From positions 1 through 6,168 of the forward strand of contig JAASTF010000196.1 in the NCBI GenBank assembly GCA_021767525.1: a DNA stretch of 6,168 nt, given 5' to 3'. Below, piece after piece: positions 1-4,598 of this stretch. Numbering within the stretch: position 1 is the stretch's first letter; each line of letters opens with the position of its first letter. The notes beneath the pieces are model-generated. The model saw only the letters and a program-made list of their open reading frames with translations, did no database searches and was not told the DNA's origin. This DNA comes from Paracoccaceae bacterium. Lineage in GTDB: Bacteria; Pseudomonadota; Alphaproteobacteria; Rhodobacterales; Rhodobacteraceae. The translations under genes were made by a program, and so were the position numbers.

Positions 1-1243
1 CCACCGCCGCACCTATATCGGCTCGATGCCGGGCAAGATCATCCAGGCGATGAAAAAGGCCAAGACGAACAACCCGCTGATCCTGCTGGATGAGATCGAC
101 AAGATGGGCCAGGATTTCCGGGGCGATCCGGCCAGTGCCATGCTGGAGGTGCTTGACCCCGAGCAGAACAGCACCTTCGTCGACCACTACCTTGAGGTTG
201 AATACGACCTGTCGAACGTGATGTTCCTGACCACGGCGAACTCGTACAACATGCCGGGGCCGCTGCTGGACCGGATGGAGATCATTCCGCTGGCGGGCTA
301 CACCGAGGATGAAAAGCGCGAGATCGCGAAACAGCACCTGGTGCCCAAGCAGATCAAGAACCACGGGCTGCGCAAGGGCGAGTTTTCGATCAGCGACGAC
401 GCGCTGGACGAGATGATCCGCCGCTATACCCGCGAGGCGGGCGTGCGGAACCTGGAACGCGAGCTGGCCAAGGTCGCGCGCAAGGCGGTCACGCAGATCG
501 TCAAGGGCGAGGTCAAGTCGGTCAGCGTGACCGAGGACAACCTCGACGACTTCCTGGGCGTCAAGAAATACCGCTATGGCCTGGCCGAGAAAGAGGACCA
601 GATCGGTGTCGTGACCGGCTTGGCCTATACCTCGGTCGGTGGCGACCTGTTGCAGATCGAGGCGCTGCGCCTGCCGGGCAAGGGCCGGATGAAGACCACC
701 GGCAAGCTGGGCGACGTGATGAAGGAATCGATCGACGCGGCCAGCAGCTATGTCCGGTCGATCGCGCCGCAGATCGGGGTCAAGCCGCCGCGGATGGACA
801 AGTGGGATATCCACGTCCACGTGCCGGATGGGGCGACGCCCAAGGACGGCCCCAGCGCCGGTCTGGCGATGGTCACGGCCATCGTGTCGACCCTGACCAA
901 GATCCCGGTGCGCAAGGACATCGCCATGACCGGCGAGGTCACGCTGCGCGGCAATGCCAGCGCCATTGGCGGGCTGAAGGAAAAGCTGCTGGCGGCGCTG
1001 CGGGGCGGCATCAAGACGGTGCTGATCCCGGAAGAGAACGAAAAGGATCTGGCCGAGATCCCGGATAACGTGAAAGAGGGGCTGGAAATCATCCCCGTCA
1101 CCCACGTGTCCGAGGTTCTGGAGCGCGCCCTGGTGCGGCAACCGACAGCCATCGAATGGGACGAGGCCGCCGAGGAAGAGGCCGCCGCGGCCCGCGCTGC
1201 GACCGCCGCCGGTGACGGGGCCGCGGGCGCCGTTGCGCATTGA
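1..1243 (+). CDS. lon: ATP-dependent protease Lon (3' part, 5' end outside the window)
   Basis: Lon is a cytoplasmic homo-oligomeric AAA+ serine protease that unfolds and degrades damaged and short-lived regulatory proteins. The reading frame is open from base 2, so about 413 C-terminal residues are present; the N-domain and Walker A lie upstream. Counting from the Met at base 26, I see Walker B (LILLDEIDKM, D22/E23), sensor-1 N72 (LTTAN), arginine finger R83 (LLDRMEII), sensor-2 R141 (GVRNLER), then the protease domain with catalytic S277 (KDGPSAG) and K320 (GGLKEK). The Ser-to-Lys spacing of 43 and the R-to-R spacing of 58 equal those of E. coli Lon (S679/K722, R484/R542). The protein ends in an Ala/Glu-rich tail of about 28 residues (from IEWDEAAEEE) that is not part of the conserved fold. 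The gene is followed by an intrinsic terminator. Identity is certain; only the missing start is unresolved. Confidence 0.98.
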   Translation, partial: HRRTYIGSMPGKIIQAMKKAKTNNPLILLDEIDKMGQDFRGDPASAMLEVLDPEQNSTFVDHYLEVEYDLSNVMFLTTANSYNMPGPLLDRMEIIPLAGYTEDEKREIAKQHLVPKQIKNHGLRKGEFSISDDALDEMIRRYTREAGVRNLERELAKVARKAVTQIVKGEVKSVSVTEDNLDDFLGVKKYRYGLAEKEDQIGVVTGLAYTSVGGDLLQIEALRLPGKGRMKTTGKLGDVMKESIDAASSYVRSIAPQIGVKPPRMDKWDIHVHVPDGATPKDGPSAGLAMVTAIVSTLTKIPVRKDIAMTGEVTLRGNASAIGGLKEKLLAALRGGIKTVLIPEENEKDLAEIPDNVKEGLEIIPVTHVSEVLERALVRQPTAIEWDEAAEEEAAAARAATAAGDGAAGAVAH

Positions 1244-1266
1244 TCGCAGGGATCGCCAAAACAACG

Positions 1267-1297
1267 AAAGGCGCGCCCCGGGGCGCGCCTTTTTCTT
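1267..1297. terminator. Bidirectional intrinsic terminator between lon and the convergent S74-like gene
   Basis: A perfect 26-bp palindrome (1267-1292) has arms AAA-GGCGCGCC, a CCGG loop, and GGCGCGCC-TTT. On the plus strand it runs into TTTTTCTTT, and on the minus strand into TTTCGTTGTTTT. It lies 24 bp after the lon stop and 23 bp beyond the stop of the minus-strand gene, so it can end both transcripts. Confidence 0.9.
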
Positions 1298-1319
1298 TGC
1301 CGGATCACCCGGGGCCGGA

Positions 1320-1742
1320 TCAGTCGACGCGGGTCATTTCGATCCCAAGCATCTTGTAGTTCACGGCATGATACCCGTTATCCAGCGTGATCACCGCCTC
1401 GGGGGTGTGGTTCAGCACATCCTGCGCCATCACCCCGCGCCAGGTGGTCGTGTCACCGGCATAGCGGAAGTCATACAATGGCAGGCCGTTGGCAGCGCGG
1501 CCCGCGGGGCGGATGTCGGTTTTCAGGCGCGCATCGCTGACAAGAGCGCTGTTGTCGCTGGTCGCGATCAGCACGGCGGCCAACAGCATCACCGTGATGG
1601 CGACCGCGTTGCCATTTCCGCTGGAACTGGCGGCGTCGTCGATGATGACGCGCGGCTCGATTGCCGGCGTGCCCTTGCCGTCGGCCAGCGCCGCCGAGCC
1701 AAGGCCCGCGCAAAGAAGTGCAATGGTTGTGGCTTTAAACAT
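1320..1742 (-). CDS. Small exported protein with Peptidase_S74-like (tail-fibre chaperone) C-terminal module
   Basis: This is a 140-residue protein. Residues 1-20 form a signal peptide (basic start, hydrophobic core, SAALA cleavage-type end before DG). A Ser/Gly/Asn-rich stretch (38-45) precedes a hydrophobic segment (about 46-61) that could anchor it in the membrane. From residue 69 the sequence SDARLKTDI, then GLPLYDFRY, GVMAQDV, PEAV and YKMLG resembles the S74 intramolecular chaperone domain found at the end of phage tail fibres and endosialidases. In that family the Ser and Lys of SDxxLK are the self-cleavage dyad; both are present here (S69, K74). No fibre domain precedes it, so it is not a phage tail protein in the usual sense, and its cellular role is unknown. 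The ATG is preceded by a GGGGGA Shine-Dalgarno-like stretch and by a good promoter. Real-gene status is fairly sure; function is open. Confidence 0.8.
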   Translation of the reverse strand: MFKATTIALLCAGLGSAALADGKGTPAIEPRVIIDDAASSSGNGNAVAITVMLLAAVLIATSDNSALVSDARLKTDIRPAGRAANGLPLYDFRYAGDTTTWRGVMAQDVLNHTPEAVITLDNGYHAVNYKMLGIEMTRVD

Positions 1743-1771
1743 TTATTCCCCCAAGGTTGAAAAGACATGCA

Positions 1772-1800
1772 ATTTTGCGTCGCCTCGGGATTTTCGTCAA
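1772..1800 (-). promoter_or_regulatory. Putative sigma-70-type promoter for the S74-like gene
   Basis: On the minus strand there is TTGACG (plus 1795-1800), a 17-nt spacer, then CAAAAT (plus 1772-1777; 4 of 6 matches to TATAAT). Transcription would begin near 1765, giving a leader of roughly 20 nt before the ATG at 1742. The -35 element fits the strong TTGAC preference of alphaproteobacteria. Confidence 0.5.
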
Positions 1801-1816
1801 CTGTCTGCTAGTGCCG

Positions 1817-1846
1817 TTGGCGTATTCGCGGTAGTGTGTTTCCAAT
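1817..1846 (+). promoter_or_regulatory. Possible weak promoter for the HU-like gene
   Basis: TTGGCG (1817-1822), an 18-nt spacer, then TCCAAT (1841-1846) would start transcription near 1853, about 20 nt before the HU-like ATG. Both hexamers are imperfect, so this is only the best candidate in the 133-bp divergent gap. The same gap holds the palindrome CAATTG (1843-1848) and a second CAATT (1854-1858), which could be an operator but is too short to call. Confidence 0.25.
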
Positions 1847-1875
1847 TGCATAACAATTAAAGGGCAGTAACGGCG

Positions 1876-2352
1876 ATGGCCACGACACCTCGCAAATCGA
1901 CGAAATCCTCCACGACCCGCGCGAAAACCCCGGCGAAAAAGACCACGCGCCGCCGTACCGCGACGAAAACCGCCGCCGCCAAGCCGCCCGCGGCGGCCTC
2001 GAAAGAGGCGGCAATCGCCTCGGCCGAAAAAGCGGCGCCGACGCCCTCGGTCGTGACCAGCCGCGCGCCCGACCCGATCGGGCCCGAGTTGAAGAAGAAA
2101 GAGCTGATCGAGGCGGTTGTCACCCGTTCTGGCATCAAGAAGAAAGACGCCAAGCCCGTGATCGAGGCGATGCTGGCCGTGCTGGGCGAAGAGCTGGCAC
2201 AGGGGCGCGAGATGAACCTGAAACCGCTGGGCAAGGTCAAGATCAATCGCATCAAGCAGCTGTCGAACGCGCGTGTCATCATGTGCAGGCTGCGCCAGAA
2301 CGATCCCGGTGAAAATCCTGTCAAAGACCCTCTTGCAGACCCGGCCGAGTAA
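1876..2352 (+). CDS. HU-family DNA-binding protein with histone-H1-like N-terminal tail
   Basis: HU proteins are small dimeric nucleoid proteins that bend DNA. This 158-residue protein has two parts. Residues 1-70 are a low-complexity tail rich in Lys, Arg, Ala, Thr and Pro (for example TPAKKTTRRRTATKTAAAK), like the tails of histone H1 or AlgP-type proteins. Residues about 72-141 resemble the HU core: KKKELIEAVV, then AKPVIEAMLAVLGEEL and a PLGKVKINR segment in place of the usual GFGTF. The RxGRNPxTG-type DNA-binding arm of canonical HU is not recognisable and the region after it is shorter, ending in an acidic/Pro-rich tail. The core nevertheless fits the two-helix HU dimerisation unit. The ATG has AAAGGG upstream with a rather long spacer (11 nt). 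A tRNA gene follows 19 nt after the stop with no terminator between, so the two may share a transcript. The HU family call is good; the exact subfamily is not known to me. Confidence 0.88.
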   Translation: MATTPRKSTKSSTTRAKTPAKKTTRRRTATKTAAAKPPAAASKEAAIASAEKAAPTPSVVTSRAPDPIGPELKKKELIEAVVTRSGIKKKDAKPVIEAMLAVLGEELAQGREMNLKPLGKVKINRIKQLSNARVIMCRLRQNDPGENPVKDPLADPAE

Positions 2353-2371
2353 GTCTAAATACGCCCGCACC

Positions 2372-2446
2372 GGGTGATTAGCTCAGTGGTAGAGCGCTTC
2401 GTTCACATCGAAGATGTCAGGAGTTCGAATCTCTTATCACCCACCA
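2372..2446 (+). tRNA. tRNA-Val (anticodon CAC), CCA encoded
   Basis: A full cloverleaf can be folded by eye. The 7-bp acceptor stem GGGTGAT/ATCACCC is perfect. The D-arm is GCTC/GAGC and the anticodon stem is CTTCG/CGAAG with loop TTCACAT. The anticodon CAC sits at 2404-2406 and reads GUG. The T-stem AGGAG/CTCTT contains one G-T wobble and the loop is TTCGAAT. Discriminator A (2443) and CCA (2444-2446) are encoded. The D-loop is one base shorter than in the second tRNA-Val of this window. Confidence 0.97.
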
Positions 2447-2453
2447 GAATTTC

Positions 2454-2490
2454 GGGCGCGTCGGTTTCGGTCGGCGCGCCTTTTTCGTTT
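2454..2490 (+). terminator. Intrinsic terminator after tRNA-Val(CAC)
   Basis: GGCGCG (2455-2460) pairs with CGCGCC (2475-2480), extended inward by TCGG/TCGG-type pairs with a small TTCG-centred loop. The stem runs directly into TTTTTCGTTT (2481-2490). Its last 14 bases, GGCGCGCCTTTTTC, are identical to the 3' half of the lon terminator. It separates the HU/tRNA unit from the phosphatase gene. Confidence 0.85.
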
Positions 2491-2504
2491 ACAGGGGGCT
2501 GCCC

Positions 2505-3074
2505 ATGTATCCAACGCTTTACCTTTTGCGCCACGGCCAGACCGATTGGAACCGCGACCGCCGCATCCAGGGCCAGCTTGAATCGGATCTGACCGAGACG
2601 GGCCGCGCCCATGCGGCGCGGCAGGGGCAGATCCTGGCGGGGTTGGACCTGCCCGAAGGCGTTGCCGCCTACTGCTCGCCCCAGCGGCGCACGCGGCAGA
2701 CGGCGGAAATCGCCTTGCCGGCGGTAGGCCTGGCGCCGCGCCATGATGATCGGTTGAAAGAGGTCTACCTGGGCGACTGGGAGGGGAAGTATTACGCCGA
2801 TCTGGCCGCGGCCGACCCCGACGGGTTCGGGCAAAAGACGGTGTTTCAGCTGTGCATGTCCGGCCCGGGCGAAACCGCCGATGACCTGTTCAAACGGCTG
2901 GGCGCATTTCTGGATGATCTGACTGGCCCGGCAGTGGTTGTCAGCCACGGCGTTGCGCTGACCGTTCTGCGCGGCATCGTTCTGGGTGCCGATATGGATG
3001 CGATGGAGAAGATGACGCGCGCCCAGGGCGAGGTTTGGGAGCTGCGCGACGGGCGCGAGATCATCCACCGGTAA
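2505..3074 (+). CDS. Histidine phosphatase family protein (phosphoglycerate-mutase-like fold)
   Basis: Members of this family remove phosphate from small metabolites, or move it within them, through a phosphohistidine intermediate. The 189-residue protein carries the expected active-site set: R9-H10-G11 in LYLLRHGQT (H10 the likely phospho-acceptor), R62 within CSPQRRTRQTA, acid residue E86 in LKEVYLGDWEG, and H148 in VVVSHGVAL. The length is typical of the short cytoplasmic branch (CobC/GpmB-like), and no signal peptide is visible. These motifs show catalytic competence but not substrate; true glycolytic phosphoglycerate mutase is not supported by anything here. AGGGGG lies 6 nt before the ATG, giving a firm start. 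The gene begins just after a terminator and probably has its own promoter overlapping that hairpin, but I could not define one. It converges on the MaoC gene with 4 bp between stop codons. Confidence 0.93.
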   Translation: MYPTLYLLRHGQTDWNRDRRIQGQLESDLTETGRAHAARQGQILAGLDLPEGVAAYCSPQRRTRQTAEIALPAVGLAPRHDDRLKEVYLGDWEGKYYADLAAADPDGFGQKTVFQLCMSGPGETADDLFKRLGAFLDDLTGPAVVVSHGVALTVLRGIVLGADMDAMEKMTRAQGEVWELRDGREIIHR

Positions 3075-3078
3075 GGCG

Positions 3079-3543
3079 TTACAGTCGCATCAGGTATTGC
3101 TGCTCGCCCTCGACCACCAGAACCCCGTCCTGGTTGTGGATGGTCACCCGCAGGGTCATCACGCCGGTGGTGGTCTGTGCCTCCAACCCCTTGATTTCAA
3201 ACGCCGGATAAAGCGTGTCGCCGCAATAGACCGGGGCCAGGAACCGGCTGGATTGCGCGATGAACCCGATCAGCGCCTCGCCCATTTCATGCGCCAGCGG
3301 GCAGGCGCCGATTGCCGCCTGGATCAGCGTCTGGTATCCGTGCGCCATCAGGTCGCGATGGCCCAGCCGTTGCAGATAGGCGCGGTCGTAATGGATGGGG
3401 TGGTTGTCGCCACTGGCGGTCTGAAAGGCGGCGAACACGCCCTCGGTCATGGTGCGCGACGGCGCGCGGAACACCTCGCCCAGCTTGAAATCGGCAAAGG
3501 CCCGTGTGGGCAGCATCTGGTGGCGGGTGGGGTCGAAACTCAT
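3079..3543 (-). CDS. MaoC-like (R)-specific enoyl-CoA hydratase family protein
   Basis: MaoC/hot-dog-fold hydratases add water to 2-enoyl-CoA or related acyl thioesters. The 154-residue protein contains the hydratase motif SGDNHPIHYD (residues 44-53). The catalytic pair is D46 and H51, five residues apart as in the family's Asp-His pair; the usual Asn of GDxNPxH is His48. MAHGYQT (67-73) is the conserved stretch after the motif. The fold size matches a single hot-dog unit. I chose the ATG at 3543 because it follows a strong AAAGGAG ribosome site at 8 nt; the frame runs 23 codons further upstream without such a site and through the likely -10 region. Substrate cannot be told from sequence. The gene is divergent from tRNA-Val(UAC) and convergent with the phosphatase gene. 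Confidence 0.92.
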   Translation of the reverse strand: MSFDPTRHQMLPTRAFADFKLGEVFRAPSRTMTEGVFAAFQTASGDNHPIHYDRAYLQRLGHRDLMAHGYQTLIQAAIGACPLAHEMGEALIGFIAQSSRFLAPVYCGDTLYPAFEIKGLEAQTTTGVMTLRVTIHNQDGVLVVEGEQQYLMRL

Positions 3544-3551
3544 ACGGCGTG

Positions 3552-3558
3552 CTCCTTT
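3552..3558 (-). promoter_or_regulatory. Ribosome binding site that fixes the MaoC start
   Basis: The minus strand reads AAAGGAG here, 8 nt before the ATG at 3543. It is the best Shine-Dalgarno sequence for this gene and argues against the longer open frame reaching 3612. Confidence 0.8.
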
Positions 3559-3568
3559 GGTTTGCCGC

Positions 3569-3597
3569 ATCAGGGGCAACGGGCACGCGGCTGTCAA
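3569..3597 (-). promoter_or_regulatory. Putative promoter of the MaoC-like gene
   Basis: The minus strand has a perfect TTGACA -35 (plus 3592-3597), a 17-nt spacer, then CCTGAT (plus 3569-3574), a weak -10 with 3 of 6 matches. Transcription would start near 3562, just upstream of the ribosome site. The call rests mainly on the -35. Confidence 0.42.
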
Positions 3598-3604
3598 TCC
3601 TGTC

Positions 3605-3633
3605 TTGCGCACGGCGCGCTCTTTGGCTACATC
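3605..3633 (+). promoter_or_regulatory. Putative promoter of tRNA-Val(UAC)
   Basis: TTGCGC (3605-3610), a 17-nt spacer, then TACATC (3628-3633) would start transcription near 3640, a few bases before the mature tRNA 5' end at 3644. The short leader is normal for a tRNA gene. The two divergent -35 elements of this region lie only 7 bp apart. Confidence 0.38.
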
Positions 3634-3643
3634 CGCGCGGCAA

Positions 3644-3719
<76 letters not shown>

Positions 3720-3745
3720 TTCCCTTTCCATTTCTTCTGCACGAT

Positions 3746-3759
3746 CCCCGCTTGCGGGG
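3746..3759. other. Small GC stem-loop between tRNA-Val(UAC) and the RidA-family gene
   Basis: CCCCG and CGGGG flank a CTTG loop. No T-run follows (the next bases are a GC-alternating stretch), so this is not a typical terminator. It may be a processing or attenuation element in a tRNA-ridA transcript, or simply GC-rich chance. TATTAT at 3792-3797 resembles a -10 element for the RidA gene but has no matching -35. Confidence 0.25.
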
Positions 3760-3813
3760 GCAGGGCGCGCGCGCTACGCCGGGGCTGCAACTATTATCAA
3801 AGGGAAAAGACCC

Positions 3814-4155
3814 ATGATCGAACGCATCGAAACCGGCCAGCGGATGAGCAAGATCGTCAAGCATAACGGCGTGGCCTACCTGTGCGGGCAGGTCGGCGCG
3901 GGCGACAGCGTGACGGAGCAGACGAGGGACTGCATCGCCCGGATCGAGGCGGCGCTGGAACAGGCCGGCAGCAGCCCCGACCGCATGTTGCAGGCGATCA
4001 TCTGGCTGGCCGATATGGCCGATTTCGACGAGATGAACGCCGTCTGGGATGCCTGGGTGCCCGAAGGCGCCGCACCCGCACGCGCCTGCGGCGAGGCCAA
4101 GCTGGCCAGCCCCGAGTTGAAGGTGGAAATCATCGTGACCGCCGCCTGCGACTGA
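3814..4155 (+). CDS. RidA-family protein (YoaB-like; enamine/imine deaminase superfamily)
   Basis: RidA-type proteins are small trimers; the founding members hydrolyse reactive enamine/imine intermediates made by PLP enzymes. This 113-residue protein matches the short YoaB-like branch along its length: IVKHNGVAYLCGQVG, then EQTRDCIARIEAAL, GSSPDRMLQAIIWLADMADFDE (in part), MNAVWDAWVPEG, and the C-terminal APARACGEAKL with KVEIIVTA. R90 occupies the place of the catalytic Arg105 of E. coli RidA, and E105 lies in the conserved VEI strand, so deaminase chemistry is possible, though many family branches are uncharacterised. The ATG follows AGGG at 9 nt. The frame is open far upstream, even through tRNA-Val, but that part is not coding. 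The gene stops 59 bp before the modE-like start, and a putative Mo-box sits between them, so it is probably outside the molybdate operon. Confidence 0.92.
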   Translation: MIERIETGQRMSKIVKHNGVAYLCGQVGAGDSVTEQTRDCIARIEAALEQAGSSPDRMLQAIIWLADMADFDEMNAVWDAWVPEGAAPARACGEAKLASPELKVEIIVTAACD

Positions 4156-4170
4156 TCGCGGTTGCGGAAA

Positions 4171-4194
4171 CGATATATCTTGCCAAACATAACG
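4171..4194. promoter_or_regulatory. Putative ModE-type operator (Mo-box) upstream of the molybdate operon
   Basis: A 24-bp imperfect dyad reads CGATATATC, six bases (TTGCCA), AACATAACG. Eight of the twelve position pairs around the axis (between 4182 and 4183) are complementary. The 9-6-9 layout and the CG-TAT / ATAACG ends resemble the ModE consensus known from E. coli. It lies 20 bp before the modE-like start. TTGCGG (4162-4167) with AAACAT (4185-4190) at 17 nt would be a promoter overlapped by this site, consistent with repression when molybdate is plentiful. The resemblance is by eye; no matrix scan was run. Confidence 0.5.
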
Positions 4195-4214
4195 CGCCGG
4201 TGTTTCTTGCAGGC

Positions 4215-4598
4215 ATGACTGACACCGGCCCATCCCCTGACCACGGGTTTTCCCTGCGCCTGCGCGTTGTGTTCGACGGCGGCATGATGCTGGGCCCCGG
4301 CAAGGTCGAGCTGTTGGAGCGGATCCGCGACACCGGCTCGATCGCGGCGGCGGGGCGCGGCATGGCGATGAGTTACAAGCGTGCCTGGTCATTGGTTGAG
4401 CAGTTGAACGCCGGCTTCGCCCGGCCCTTGGTCGCCTCGGCCCGGGGCGGGGCCAAGGGGGGCGGGGCCGAATTGACGCCCGAAGGCGCGCAGGTGATCG
4501 CGCATTACCGCATGGTCGAGCACCTGACCGCCGAGGCCGGCGCCGCGCGTCTGGGGGCCATCAAGGACATGCTAAAGGATATGTCCGATGAAACATAA
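4215..4598 (+). CDS. Single-domain ModE-like transcriptional regulator (winged HTH only)
   Basis: ModE represses molybdate transport and activates molybdoenzyme genes. This 127-residue protein matches the ModE N-terminal winged helix: LLERIRDTGSIAAAGRGM (33-50), recognition helix MSYKRAWSLVEQLN (52-65), and the wing RGGAKGGGAELTPEG (77-91). Full ModE of E. coli is about 260 residues with two molybdate-binding MOP/TOBE modules; here the protein ends about 36 residues after the wing, with only a dimerisation-type helix. It therefore cannot bind molybdate as classical ModE does. The ATG at 4215 has only a poor AGG immediately upstream; a GTG at 4200 is an alternative, but homology begins well after either. 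The end overlaps modA by 11 bp, so it is co-transcribed with modABC and probably regulates that operon from the dyad upstream. Often annotated as a LysR-type protein because the HTH families are related. Confidence 0.9.
   Translation: MTDTGPSPDHGFSLRLRVVFDGGMMLGPGKVELLERIRDTGSIAAAGRGMAMSYKRAWSLVEQLNAGFARPLVASARGGAKGGGAELTPEGAQVIAHYRMVEHLTAEAGAARLGAIKDMLKDMSDET
4574..4579 (+). promoter_or_regulatory. Ribosome binding site of modA, inside the modE-like gene
   Basis: AAAGGA lies 8 nt before the modA ATG (4588) and within the last codons of the regulator gene. It sets the modA start and suggests that translation of the two is coupled. Confidence 0.75.

Noticed and set aside
748..1308. 186-residue minus-strand open frame opposite lon
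   Set aside because: It is antisense to the conserved Lon protease domain, runs through the terminator and shows no recognisable motif; a GC-rich shadow frame.
1735..2370. Long minus-strand open frames (1735-2370 and 1857-2324) opposite the HU-like gene
   Set aside because: The Arg/Gly-rich or Ala-rich translations are the complement of the HU tail repeats; the plus-strand frame has the HU core and a tRNA follows in its direction.
2403..3068. 221-residue minus-strand open frame opposite the phosphatase gene
   Set aside because: It starts within the phosphatase, ends inside the tRNA gene, and lacks any family resemblance; the plus strand has full catalytic motifs.
3544..3612. Longer MaoC start at 3612
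   Set aside because: The extra 23 codons overlap the predicted promoter and lack a ribosome site; the ATG at 3543 has AAAGGAG at 8 nt.
3746..3800. Stem-loop after tRNA-Val(UAC) as an intrinsic terminator
   Set aside because: The stem is only 5 bp and no T-tract follows; it is kept only as a low-confidence structure.
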